A stretch of DNA of 56,517 nt from Rhizobium sp. Q54 (GTDB taxonomy: Bacteria > Pseudomonadota > Alphaproteobacteria > Rhizobiales > Xanthobacteraceae): positions 1 through 56,517 of the forward strand of contig CAMDSH010000024.1 of NCBI GenBank assembly GCA_945907045.1, written 5' to 3'. Below the pieces are notes generated by a model. The model saw only the letters and a program-made list of their open reading frames with translations. It searched no databases and was not told where the DNA came from. The translations under genes were made by a program, and so were the position numbers. Shown here piece by piece: positions 36,159-44,204 of this stretch (positions are counted from its first letter, which is position 1; every line of letters starts with the position of its first letter).

Positions 36159-36647
36159 ATGGCCAACTTCGTACTCAACCGCCGCAACCTCCTCGCCGCT
36201 GGCGGCTCCGTCCTGGCAGCCGGAGTTTCCGGGCTCCTGTTGCCCGCCCGCGCGCAAGGCCTCGTACCGACCCCTTCGATGTCGGGCGGGTCCAACAACT
36301 ACCTCAAGGGCGCGCCGACCGTGGATCGGATCGGCAAGGGTGGCTTTTGGATGAGCGGCACCGTACGCCGCGCAGGCGACGGGGCTCCACTCGCCGGCCA
36401 GCGCATCCAAATTTGGGCGCACACGACCGAAGGGCAAGAGCACGAGCCGCATAGTCATGGAGCCACGCTCACCGACAAGAACGGGGCGTTTCGGCTAGAG
36501 ATGCCGCAGATTATTCCCATCTTTGGCCAACCGCATGGTCACCTCGCCTATGACAGTGGTGAGTTCAAAACCGTCTTCCTGCGTCCCGTGATGCGGAGCG
36601 CAAAAGAGACCAGCCTAGAAGCGCACTTCGTCCTTCAGCCGGCCTGA
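36159..36647 (+). CDS. Tat-exported intradiol dioxygenase-like protein
   Basis: A 162-residue protein. Residues 6-32 are a twin-arginine signal (LNRRNLLAAGGSVLAAGVSG, then LPARAQG). The body resembles the beta-sandwich of intradiol ring-cleavage dioxygenases or transthyretin-like proteins: GTVRRAGDGAPLAGQRIQIWAH, then HSHGATLTDKNGAFRLEMP and FGQPHGHLAY. Several His residues (EPHSH, PHGH) could bind metal, but the usual two-Tyr two-His iron set is not evident. ATG is preceded by AAGAGGA. It ends 19 bases before a haem membrane protein gene, so they are probably a pair. Confidence 0.75.
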   Translation: MANFVLNRRNLLAAGGSVLAAGVSGLLLPARAQGLVPTPSMSGGSNNYLKGAPTVDRIGKGGFWMSGTVRRAGDGAPLAGQRIQIWAHTTEGQEHEPHSHGATLTDKNGAFRLEMPQIIPIFGQPHGHLAYDSGEFKTVFLRPVMRSAKETSLEAHFVLQPA

Positions 36648-36666
36648 TCCAGTTGGGAACAAAGGG

Positions 36667-37266
36667 ATGAGATTGGCTAAGGCGACCCTGATCTGGGCCG
36701 TCCTTGCAGCCGCCGTTTGTGTGCCGATCGCCGCTGCCGCGGCGAGCCCTCTGCTCGCATGGCGCGGTCCGGTCTACATACTGGCCGGATTCGCAGGGAT
36801 TATCGCACTAGGTCTCATGCTCGTTCAGCCTTTGCTGATTGCCGGATACTTACCGGGACTGTCGGCTTATCGGGGACGGCGTGCGCATCACTGGATCGGA
36901 GGCGCGCTGGCCGTGGCTGTGCTGGTCCACGTCGGAGGCCTTTGGATCACCAGTCCGCCGGACATGATTGACGCACTTCTCTTCGCATCGCCGACGCCGT
37001 TCTCCCCCTGGGGAGTGATCGCCATGTGGGCAATCTTCGCCGTCGCGCTTTTGGCCGCACTCCGGCGGCGATTAGGACTGGGACCGCGAACGTGGCGCAT
37101 CGCTCATATGTCCCTCGCGGTGGTCATCGTCGTTGGGAGTGTCGTCCACGGCATGCTGGTCGAGGGGGCGATGGAGACGGTGTCGAAGACGGCTCTTTGC
37201 GCGCTGGTCCTCGCAGCGGCCATAAAGGTCATGGCTGACCTACGGGTGTGGAGAAAGCGGACGTGA
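36667..37266 (+). CDS. Ferric reductase-like transmembrane haem protein
   Basis: A 199-residue protein with about six membrane segments. Two helices carry His pairs spaced for b-type haem, HWIGGALAVAVLVH and HMSLAVVIVVGSVVH, the pattern of the ferric-reductase/MsrQ superfamily. No FAD or NAD domain is attached, so it would take electrons from another carrier, like MsrQ. It starts 19 bases after the Tat-exported protein at 36159-36647 and probably passes electrons to it. Confidence 0.82.
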   Translation: MRLAKATLIWAVLAAAVCVPIAAAAASPLLAWRGPVYILAGFAGIIALGLMLVQPLLIAGYLPGLSAYRGRRAHHWIGGALAVAVLVHVGGLWITSPPDMIDALLFASPTPFSPWGVIAMWAIFAVALLAALRRRLGLGPRTWRIAHMSLAVVIVVGSVVHGMLVEGAMETVSKTALCALVLAAAIKVMADLRVWRKRT

Positions 37267-37396
37267 CGCGCGCTGATCGTAATGTCCGCCGTTACCCCGG
37301 CAGTTGAATCCGCGGCAAAATTGCGGTTGCCGCTCATTTCAAACTGTGGCTCATTACCGCCTCATTAGATTATTCAGTTGTGCACGGGGGTTCGTC

Positions 37397-37981
37397 ATGC
37401 GTTCGCGTCTTTTGACCGGCATCGTCATCGCGGCCGGCTTGTCTTTCGCCGCTCCTGCTATTGCCGCGCCCTGCACGGCGAGCGATCCGATGGAGATTTA
37501 TTCCGGCGGCAATCCCTGCAACAAGCGGCCCGGCTATTCCAAGGTGGCGCGCACGACGGTGAGCTTCACCGGCAACTACAAGCCCGGCAGCATCGTCATC
37601 AACACCACCGAGCGCCGTCTCTATTATGTGCTCGAAGGCGGCGAGGCGATCCGCTACGGCATCGGCGTCGGCCGCGCGGGCTACACCTGGGCCGGCACCA
37701 AGACGGTCACCGAAAAGAAGGAATGGCCGGACTGGACTCCGCCAGCGCAAATGCTCGCCCGGCGTCCCGACCTACCGCGCCACATGAAAGGCGGCGAGGA
37801 CAATCCGCTCGGCGCGCGCGCGATGTATCTCGGCTCGACGCTCTACCGCATTCACGGCTCGAACGAGCCGGACACCATCGGCGAAGCGGTATCGTCCGGC
37901 TGCTTCCGCATGACCAACGACGATGTGAAGCACCTCTATGAAAAGGTGCAGGTCGGCACGACGGTTTACATTCTGCGCTGA
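37397..37981 (+). CDS. L,D-transpeptidase (ErfK/YbiS/YcfS/YnhG family)
   Basis: A 194-residue exported enzyme. The signal peptide ends PAIAAP. The catalytic block is IHGSNEPDTIGEAVSSGCFRM with the active Cys in SSGCFRM and His in RIHGS. The family forms 3-3 peptidoglycan crosslinks or attaches proteins to peptidoglycan in the periplasm. The ATG follows a GGGGG site at 37386-37390; the longer frame begins in untranslated sequence. Single gene with its own terminator. Confidence 0.94.
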   Translation: MRSRLLTGIVIAAGLSFAAPAIAAPCTASDPMEIYSGGNPCNKRPGYSKVARTTVSFTGNYKPGSIVINTTERRLYYVLEGGEAIRYGIGVGRAGYTWAGTKTVTEKKEWPDWTPPAQMLARRPDLPRHMKGGEDNPLGARAMYLGSTLYRIHGSNEPDTIGEAVSSGCFRMTNDDVKHLYEKVQVGTTVYILR

Positions 37982-38004
37982 ACGCAGGCCGAATCGAACG
38001 CGAG

Positions 38005-38035
38005 AAGGCCGGCTTTGACGCCGGCCTTTTTCTTT
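38005..38035 (+). terminator. Terminator of the L,D-transpeptidase gene
   Basis: Perfect 9-bp stem AAGGCCGGC/GCCGGCCTT, loop TTTGAC, followed by a T-rich run. Confidence 0.9.
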
Positions 38036-38048
38036 TGCGTTAAGGGGA

Positions 38049-38435
38049 TCAGTGCCGCACGGGCGCTTCGCGCGAAAGCGCTTTCGCCGCGAGTTCGTCG
38101 ATGTATTCCTGCCAATAGGCTGCGTGATTGCGCCCGAGATCGGACAGATAATCCCAGCTGAAAATTCCGGTAGAATGCATGTCGTCGAACACCAGCCGCA
38201 CGGCATAATTGCCGATGGCCAGCACCTCGATGATGGCGACGTTCTTCTTGCCGGGAACGGTTTTGCGCTCGTCCGGCGAATGGCCCTGCACCTCGGCGCT
38301 CGGGCTTTTGACGCGCAGATATTCCGCCGCCAGATCGAAGGTCTCGCCGCCTTCGAAGGAGACGGTCAGCGTCTTGCCGCCCTTGTGCAGGCGAAGTTCC
38401 TTGGGCCATTGCTGGGGATCGGTCATTTCGGTCAT
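38049..38435 (-). CDS. DUF971-type protein (gamma-butyrobetaine hydroxylase-like N-terminal domain)
   Basis: A 128-residue cytoplasmic protein. The sequence WPKELRLHKGGKTLTVSFEGGETFDLAAEYLRV and later NYAVRLVFDDMHSTGIFSWDYL match the DUF971/GBBH-like N-terminal domain family, often linked to iron-sulfur or metal handling, with role unproven. Several Met codons cluster at the start (38438, 38435, 38426); none has a strong ribosome-binding site, so the exact N-terminus is uncertain. It is convergent with the L,D-transpeptidase gene. Confidence 0.87.
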   Translation of the reverse strand: MTEMTDPQQWPKELRLHKGGKTLTVSFEGGETFDLAAEYLRVKSPSAEVQGHSPDERKTVPGKKNVAIIEVLAIGNYAVRLVFDDMHSTGIFSWDYLSDLGRNHAAYWQEYIDELAAKALSREAPVRH

Positions 38436-38513
38436 CATGCAGGTTAGACGAAAGGCGGCTCGCCTTTTTGACGGGCGAAGCGTCAACTATGGACCAGGCG
38501 GAGGAGAATTCCC

Positions 38514-38756
38514 ATGCGCGCGGCTCTCATCATCGGCATCCTTGTCGTCACGGGCAGCCTCGGCGCAGTCACGCGCGCGGACGCCGCCGTGTGGTGCCGC
38601 AACGACGGCGCGCGCAGCTATTGCGGATTTCCCTCGTTGCAGCAATGCGTGTCCGCTTCAAGCGTGATGGGCGGGCGCTGCATGCGGCAACCGATGTCCT
38701 CGCAGGAGCAAGAGCGCCCGAGGACCGTGTCGCACCGGCAGCCAGCCTGCCCCTGA
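38514..38756 (+). CDS. Small Cys-rich secreted protein (DUF3551-like)
   Basis: An 80-residue protein with a signal peptide ending RADAAV. The mature part WCRNDGARSYCGFPSLQQCVSASSVMGGRC follows the WC...CGF.S..QC.....G..GG.C pattern of the DUF3551 family, which is abundant in Bradyrhizobium relatives. Four cysteines could form two disulfides. Function unknown. GGAGGAG precedes the ATG. It ends 16 bases before the sterol-desaturase gene. Confidence 0.82.
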   Translation: MRAALIIGILVVTGSLGAVTRADAAVWCRNDGARSYCGFPSLQQCVSASSVMGGRCMRQPMSSQEQERPRTVSHRQPACP

Positions 38757-38772
38757 AACGCCCGGCGGCGGA

Positions 38773-39654
38773 ATGACGGCTGAATTCATCGAACAACTTC
38801 TGCTGCTGGTCACCACGCCGCTTTACGTGTTCGTCATCGCCGTGCATTGGGGCCTGAGCGCATGGCACCAGCGCGACACCTACACGCTGCCCGACACCGC
38901 CACCAATATTTATCTCGCCGCGCTCAACGGCGGGCTGGAGCTGATATTCAGCGGCGTCGTGCTCTGGTTCCTGAGCTGGTTCTGGCTAAACCGTGCGTTC
39001 CATTTCGAGCCCGCGGGCGCGCTCTACTGGCTTGCGCTGTTCGTGCTGGAAGATTTTTTCTATTACGCCCTGCATTACGTCGATCACCACTGCCGCCTGT
39101 TCTGGGCGACGCACGTCACGCACCACTCGTCCGAGCATTTTAATTTCAGCACCGGCTTTCGCGCCTCGGTGTTCCAGCCGCTCTACCGCATGTTCTATTT
39201 CGCGCCCATCGTGCTGCTCGGGTTCCAGCCCGTCGACGTGCTGGTGATGTACTCCGCCACGCAGATTTTCGGCACCTTCGTGCATCACGACACCTGCCCC
39301 AGGCTGGGGCCGCTGGAGTGGATTTTCGTCACGCCCTCGCACCACCGCGTGCATCACGGCTCGAACCCGAAATATCTCGACAAGAATATCGGCATGGCGC
39401 TGATTATCTGGGATCGCATCTTCGGCACCTTCGTCGAGGAGGACGCGAACGAGCCCGTCCGCTACGGACTGACCAAACCGGTGACATCGCGCGGCCCGGT
39501 CAACATCGTCGTGCATGAGTGGAGAGATATGTGGCGCGACGTGCGCGATGCGCGCGGCTGGCGCGAGCGGTTCGGATTTGTGTTTGCAAGACCCGGCTGG
39601 CGTCCCGCGCGGGATGAAAAATTACGCGGCGGGCAGATTGCTGGCGCTCCCTAG
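38773..39654 (+). CDS. Sterol desaturase / fatty acid hydroxylase superfamily protein
   Basis: A 293-residue integral membrane protein. The di-iron His motifs are present in order: HYVDHH, HVTHHSSEHFN and HHRVHHG. Four hydrophobic segments lie in residues 5-30, 45-70, 85-105 and 135-160. Members hydroxylate or desaturate lipids using oxygen. The last four codons and stop overlap, in antisense, the 3' end of tRNA-Glu (39642-39654). It follows the DUF3551-like gene by 16 bases. Confidence 0.92.
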   Translation: MTAEFIEQLLLLVTTPLYVFVIAVHWGLSAWHQRDTYTLPDTATNIYLAALNGGLELIFSGVVLWFLSWFWLNRAFHFEPAGALYWLALFVLEDFFYYALHYVDHHCRLFWATHVTHHSSEHFNFSTGFRASVFQPLYRMFYFAPIVLLGFQPVDVLVMYSATQIFGTFVHHDTCPRLGPLEWIFVTPSHHRVHHGSNPKYLDKNIGMALIIWDRIFGTFVEEDANEPVRYGLTKPVTSRGPVNIVVHEWRDMWRDVRDARGWRERFGFVFARPGWRPARDEKLRGGQIAGAP

Positions 39655-39716
39655 GGGAATTGAACCCCTGTTTCAGCCTTGAGAGGGCCGCGTCCTAACC
39701 GCTAGACGAAGGGAGC
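39642..39716 (-). tRNA. tRNA-Glu (CTC)
   Basis: On the minus strand, acceptor GCTCCCT pairs with AGGGAGC. The D-arm is GTCT..GGAC. Anticodon stem CGGCC/GGCTG holds loop CTCTCAA, so the anticodon is CTC (Glu, GAG). The T-arm is GGGG-TTCAATT-CCCC, with discriminator G and encoded CCA. The 3' end lies inside the sterol-desaturase-family gene. Confidence 0.95.
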
Positions 39717-39784
39717 GTTGAGCCACAGCAAATAAACCCGATCCGCGCCGGACACAAGTGCGCGTGCCGCGCGCAGTAACAACA

Positions 39785-41374
39785 CTATCGCCGCAAAATC
39801 CCGCCGAGCGCGCCGCGCACGATGGCGCGGCCAATCGTGCCGCCGACCGAACCGCCCAGCGATTTGCCGAGATCGGCGGCGATCTTGCCGGCGACGCGAT
39901 TGGTGACCGAGCGGGTAATCTCGCGCGTCACCAGCTGGCCGGTGCTCATGCGCTCCCCGCGCGCCCTGTTGGTGCCGAAGATCGAGCCGAACACATCGCC
40001 GACTTTTCCGAACACGCCGCCGCCTTCGCCCTCCTGCTGTCCTGGAGCTGCGGTTTTGTTGACGCGCTTTTGCAGGATTTCGTAAGCCGATTCCGAATCC
40101 ACGGTGGTGTCGTATTTGCCCTTGAACGGGCTCGCGGCGATGGTTGCGTTCCGCTCCGCCGGAGTGACGGTGCCGAGCCGCGCCGAAGGCGGGCGGATCA
40201 TCGTGCGCTCGACCATCGAGGGAATGCCGTTGCCTTCGAGGAACGACACCAGCGCCTCGCCTTTGCCCAATTCAGTAATGACCTGCGCGGTATTGAGATT
40301 CTTGTTCGGGCGGAACGTATCCGCCGCCGCGCGCACGGCCTTCTGGTCGCGCGGCGTGAAGGCGCGCAGCGCGTGCTGCACGCGGTTGCCAAGCTGCGCG
40401 AGCACGGTCTCCGGCACGTCGAGCGGATTTTGCGTGACGAAATAGACGCCGATGCCTTTCGAGCGGATCAGGCGCACGACCTGCTCGATTTTTTCGAGCA
40501 AGGGTTTCGGCGCGTCGTTGAACAGCAGATGCGCTTCGTCGAAGAAGAACACCAGCTTCGGCTTGTCGACGTCGCCGACCTCCGGCAGCTTCTCGAACAG
40601 CTCGGACAGCATCCACAACAGGAAGGTCGCGTAGAGCCGCGGATTGGCGATCAATTTGTCGGCCGACAATATATTGACGATGCCGCGCCCGTCGCGATCC
40701 GTGCGCATGAAGTCCGCGATGTCGAGCGCGGGCTCGCCGAAGAACGACTTGGCGCCCTGATTTTCCAGCACCAGAAGCTGGCGCTGAATCGTGCCGACCG
40801 TCGCCGACGAAACGTTGCCGTATTCTTTCTGCAGCTCCGTGGCGTTGTCCGCGACGAGGCTCAGAATAGCGCGCAGGTCCTTGAGATCGAGCAACGCCAG
40901 GCCCTGCTCGTCGGCAATGCGGAACGCGATGTTGAGAACGCCTTCCTGCGTATCGTTGAGCTGCAGCAGGCGCGAGAGCAGCAGCGGCCCCATCTCGGCG
41001 ATGGTCGCGCGAATGGGGTGACCCTCGGCGCCGAACACATCCCAGAACACGACGGAAAACTGGTCGGGCTGATATTTGAGCCCCATTCCCTCGGCGCGCT
41101 TGACGAAAGCCTCCGTCGCGACGCCCGCGGCGCTGATGCCGGAGAGATCGCCCTTGATGTCGGCGGCGAACACCGGCACGCCGGCCAGCGCGAAGCCTTC
41201 CGCCATAACTTGCAGCGTGACGGTCTTGCCGGTGCCGGTCGCGCCGGTGACGAGGCCGTGGCGGTTGCCGAATTTGAGATCGAGCACCTCATATTTCGCG
41301 CTTTTACCGACAATGATCCCATGTTCCGGGAGCGCACTGTCCGGCGCGGATTTCTTGGTTGCTTTGGCGGCCAT
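39785..41374 (-). CDS. HerA-like ATPase, DUF853 family
   Basis: A 529-residue P-loop ATPase. Walker A is GATGTGKT at residues 44-51, Walker [14 protein letters not shown] near 275-287, with the conserved [12 protein letters not shown] and [11 protein letters not shown] blocks. The family (E. coli YjgR) is related to HerA/FtsK-type pumps; its role is unknown. The C-terminal 80 residues are Gly/Ala/Arg-rich and end GALGGILRR. The start follows a conserved [13 protein letters not shown] N-terminus. Single gene upstream of rluD on the other strand. Confidence 0.92.
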   Translation of the reverse strand: MAAKATKKSAPDSALPEHGIIVGKSAKYEVLDLKFGNRHGLVTGATGTGKTVTLQVMAEGFALAGVPVFAADIKGDLSGISAAGVATEAFVKRAEGMGLKYQPDQFSVVFWDVFGAEGHPIRATIAEMGPLLLSRLLQLNDTQEGVLNIAFRIADEQGLALLDLKDLRAILSLVADNATELQKEYGNVSSATVGTIQRQLLVLENQGAKSFFGEPALDIADFMRTDRDGRGIVNILSADKLIANPRLYATFLLWMLSELFEKLPEVGDVDKPKLVFFFDEAHLLFNDAPKPLLEKIEQVVRLIRSKGIGVYFVTQNPLDVPETVLAQLGNRVQHALRAFTPRDQKAVRAAADTFRPNKNLNTAQVITELGKGEALVSFLEGNGIPSMVERTMIRPPSARLGTVTPAERNATIAASPFKGKYDTTVDSESAYEILQKRVNKTAAPGQQEGEGGGVFGKVGDVFGSIFGTNRARGERMSTGQLVTREITRSVTNRVAGKIAADLGKSLGGSVGGTIGRAIVRGALGGILRR

Positions 41375-41458
41375 GCCACGATCTCCATTCTATTGGGATG
41401 CAAATTAGCATCCGCCCACAGTCCTGAACACCGTTACCGGCTACCGCGGGAGTTTCAA

Positions 41459-41791
41459 TTAAGGCTCGATTGTGAAGCGCAGCCGGCCCGCGGGCTTCAA
41501 TGTCTTCGCGTCGAAGGTGCGGATTTCGATGGCCCCGCCGGTCTCGATGGTCACCGCAATACGGTCCTCCGCCACCGCGGTGGAAACGATGCGCGCACCT
41601 TTCGGCAGTTGCGCCACGACATCGGCCGACGCCACGCTTCCCTCGCCCTTGAAAACGCGATAGCCGATGACGGCGAAGATCGCGGCGATGCCGATCAGCA
41701 TCGTGCCGCCGCCAATCAGCATCAGCCAGCGCACTTTGGCGACGATGCGCTCGGCGGCTGGATCGAGGGGCTTTTCGTCGTCGTCGTTCAT
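41459..41791 (-). CDS. Single-span membrane protein (possibly DUF6476)
   Basis: A 110-residue protein with an acidic cytoplasmic N-terminus (MNDDDEKPLDPAAERIV), one membrane segment at about 22-44 and a beta-rich periplasmic domain. Proteins like this often sit beside rluD in Alphaproteobacteria. The ATG is only 27 bases from the divergent rluD ATG, so the promoters must overlap. Function unknown. Confidence 0.78.
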   Translation of the reverse strand: MNDDDEKPLDPAAERIVAKVRWLMLIGGGTMLIGIAAIFAVIGYRVFKGEGSVASADVVAQLPKGARIVSTAVAEDRIAVTIETGGAIEIRTFDAKTLKPAGRLRFTIEP

Positions 41792-41818
41792 GGCTCGCTG
41801 TCGCCGTCAGGAAGGTTC

Positions 41819-42829
41819 ATGGTGGATCGCCGGAACGAAACCGTGAAGATCGCCGCCGAGGAAGCCGGCGAGCGGCTCGATCGCGTGCTCGCCGCCCGCA
41901 TCGCCGAATTATCGCGCTCGCGCCTGAAAGTATTGATCCTGGCAGGCGAGATCGCCATCGACGGGTGCACGATCCGCGATCCTGGCCACCGCGTCAATTC
42001 CGGCGACAATATAAGTGTCGCCATGCCGCCGCCCGAGCCGGCCACGCCGCTGGGCGAGGACATCCCGCTCAATATCGTGTTCGAGGACGATGAGTTGATC
42101 GTCATCGACAAGCCGAGGGGCCTCGTCGTGCATCCCGCCGCCGGCCATCACACCGGCACGCTGGTGAATGCGCTGATCGCCCATTGCGGCGACAGTCTTT
42201 CCGGCATCGGCGGCGTGAAGCGCCCCGGCATCGTCCACCGGCTCGACAAGGACACCACCGGGCTGATGGTGGTGGCGAAGAACGACCTCGCGCATCGTGC
42301 ATTGAGCGCGCAATTTGCCGACCACGGGCGCACGGGTCCGCTGGTGCGCGGTTATCTTGCGTTCGCATGGGGAGCGCCGGAGCGGCCAAAGGGTACAATC
42401 GATGCGCCGCTCGACCGGCATCCGCGCGCGCGCGACAGGCAGGCGGTGCGCGAGGGCGGACGCGAAGCCATCACGCACTGGCAGCTGCTGGAAAAATACG
42501 CCGGGCCGGATGAAAAGCCGGTCGCCAGCCTGCTCGCCTGCCGGCTGGAAACAGGCCGCACGCATCAAATCCGCGTCCATTTGGCGCATATCGGCCACCC
42601 GCTGCTGGGCGATGCCGTCTACGGCGCCGGCTTCAAGACCAAGTCCAGCCGCCTTGGCGAGCAGGGCCGCGCCGCGCTGGAAGCCCTTGGAAGACAGGCC
42701 TTGCATGCTTATTTACTGGGCTTCGAACATCCCACCACCGGGGAAACGCTGGAGTTCAAATCGGAACTTCCGGCCGATCTCGCTCGTTTACGTCATGCGC
42801 TGACCAAAGCGCGTGATACTCGCGACTGA
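41819..42829 (+). CDS. rluD: 23S rRNA pseudouridine synthase, RluA/RluD family
   Basis: A 336-residue enzyme. An S4 RNA-binding domain (residues 10-65, RLDRVLAARIAELSRSRLKVLI) precedes the catalytic domain, where Asp143 sits in HRLDKDTTG. The LETGRTHQIRVHL and HPLLGDAVYG motifs are intact. RluD modifies helix 69 of 23S rRNA (positions 1911, 1915, 1917 in E. coli). The ATG has GGAAGG at 41810-41815. The frame is open for about 2 kb upstream, but that part is antisense to the HerA-like gene. Confidence 0.95.
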   Translation: MVDRRNETVKIAAEEAGERLDRVLAARIAELSRSRLKVLILAGEIAIDGCTIRDPGHRVNSGDNISVAMPPPEPATPLGEDIPLNIVFEDDELIVIDKPRGLVVHPAAGHHTGTLVNALIAHCGDSLSGIGGVKRPGIVHRLDKDTTGLMVVAKNDLAHRALSAQFADHGRTGPLVRGYLAFAWGAPERPKGTIDAPLDRHPRARDRQAVREGGREAITHWQLLEKYAGPDEKPVASLLACRLETGRTHQIRVHLAHIGHPLLGDAVYGAGFKTKSSRLGEQGRAALEALGRQALHAYLLGFEHPTTGETLEFKSELPADLARLRHALTKARDTRD

Positions 42830-42838
42830 GCCTTTCAA

Positions 42839-42867
42839 AAGATCAACCAAACCAATGGCTTGATCTT
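42839..42867 (+). terminator. Hairpin after rluD, possible terminator
   Basis: AAGATCAA (42839-42846) pairs with TTGATCTT (42860-42867), extended by CCA/TGG with one bulge. No T run follows, so termination is uncertain. Confidence 0.4.
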
Positions 42868-43053
42868 CCGTTTCGCTCTCGAACGGTTCACGCCGACTTG
42901 ACGGGCCTAAATCTTCCTTTCGCCCCGGTTTGCCTTTATGCTGCACCTGCGATCAAGACTTCGCGGTCGCAGCATAGGCGCCGTCGGCTCGGGGAGCGGC
43001 GGGGCCTTTTCGCCCGCCGGATCATCTGGGGGCAACATAAGGAGGGCGCTGTA

Positions 43054-43962
43054 ATGGCCCGTTCTGCAACTTTGCCGGCCTTGAAGGCCGAATCCGGTCT
43101 CACTCATTATCTTGAAGAGATCCGGCGGTTCCCGATGTTGGAGCCGCAACAGGAATACATGCTGGCCAAAAGCTGGCGCGAGCACGGCGACCGCGATGCG
43201 GCTCACAAGCTCGTCACCAGCCATTTGCGCCTGGTCGCCAAAATCGCCATGGGCTATCGCGGCTACGGCCTGCCGATCGCCGAGGTGATTTCGGAAGGCA
43301 ACGTCGGCCTGATGCAGGCCGTCAAACGCTTCGAGCCCGAAAAAGGCTTCCGCCTCGCCACCTATGCGATGTGGTGGATCAAGGCCGCCATCCAGGAATA
43401 CATCCTGCGTTCGTGGTCGCTCGTGAAAATGGGCACCACCGCGAACCAGAAGAAGCTGTTCTTCAACCTGCGCAAGGCGAAGAGCAAAATCTCCGCGCTC
43501 GACGAAGGCGACATGCGCCCCGATCAGGTCAAGCTGATCGCCAAGCGCCTTGGCGTCACCGAGAAAGATGTCGTCGATATGAACCGCCGTCTTGGCGGCG
43601 ACACCTCGCTCAACGCGCCGATCCGCGAGGACGGCGACTCGGGCGAATGGATGGACTGGCTCGAGGACGACAGCCCGAGCCAGGAGCGCATCCTCGTCGA
43701 CAACGAGCAGCTCGATAACCGCCGCAAGGCGCTGACCGATGCCCTGAGCGTGCTCAATGAACGCGAGCGGCGCATCTTCGAGGCGCGGCGACTGGCCGAA
43801 GACCCGATCACGCTCGAGCAGCTGGCCGAAGAATTCGGCGTCTCGCGCGAGCGCGTGCGGCAGATCGAAGTGCGCGCGTTCGAGAAGATCCAGAAGGCGG
43901 TGAAAACCCGCATCACCGCGCTTGAAACGCCGGGCGCGCCGCAATCGCTCACGGCGCATTAA
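43054..43962 (+). CDS. rpoH: RNA polymerase heat-shock sigma factor RpoH (sigma-32)
   Basis: A 302-residue sigma-70 family factor. Region 2 is GNVGLMQAVKRFEPEKGFRLATYAMWWIKAAIQEYI. The RpoH box QKKLFFNLRKAK is intact at about residues 130-141. Region 4 is TLEQLAEEFGVSRERVRQIEVRAFEKIQ. RpoH directs heat-shock gene transcription. The ATG at 43054 (MARSATLPALKAESGL) follows AAGGAGGG. Alphaproteobacteria often have two rpoH copies; which one this is cannot be told. Confidence 0.97.
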   Translation: MARSATLPALKAESGLTHYLEEIRRFPMLEPQQEYMLAKSWREHGDRDAAHKLVTSHLRLVAKIAMGYRGYGLPIAEVISEGNVGLMQAVKRFEPEKGFRLATYAMWWIKAAIQEYILRSWSLVKMGTTANQKKLFFNLRKAKSKISALDEGDMRPDQVKLIAKRLGVTEKDVVDMNRRLGGDTSLNAPIREDGDSGEWMDWLEDDSPSQERILVDNEQLDNRRKALTDALSVLNERERRIFEARRLAEDPITLEQLAEEFGVSRERVRQIEVRAFEKIQKAVKTRITALETPGAPQSLTAH

Positions 43963-43990
43963 TCCGCCACTACATCTTCTGAAACTTATC

Positions 43991-44025
43991 CATGGCCGGG
44001 CAGTCAGTCCCGGCCATGATTTTTT
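43991..44025 (+). terminator. Terminator of rpoH
   Basis: Perfect 10-bp stem CATGGCCGGG/CCCGGCCATG, loop CAGTCAGT, followed by ATTTTTT. Confidence 0.93.
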
Positions 44026-44109
44026 GCGTGACCTAAAAACAGGCCCCTGTGCCGGAACGAAACATTCCGGACGTTTTCCGGCGGAATTTTCCCGCCAGCG
44101 TTGAACTCA

Positions 44110-44125
44110 TTAATTCCTCATCAAC
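44110..44125 (+). promoter_or_regulatory. Candidate CtrA box upstream of the diguanylate cyclase
   Basis: TTAA-TTCCTCA-TCAAC, 8 of 9 fixed positions of TTAA-N7-TTAAC, 80 bases before the GTG at 44205. A further TTAAC half-site lies at 44151. Confidence 0.35.
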
Positions 44126-44204
44126 CAACAAGGCGCACGGCGCATAAGCATTAACCCCCGCCATATAATCGGCATGCATGCTGGCGCCGGGGAAGGTGAG
44201 AAAA

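Noticed and set aside
34484..37396. An integrated island starting at tRNA-Val
   Set aside because: The genes look accessory, but I found no second copy of the tRNA 3' end and no integrase, so no boundary can be supported.
39758..41818. An apparent 1023-codon gene fusing about 690 codons to RluD
   Set aside because: The upstream part is antisense to the HerA-like gene and has shadow-type composition; RluD has its own ATG and GGAAGG site at 41810-41821.
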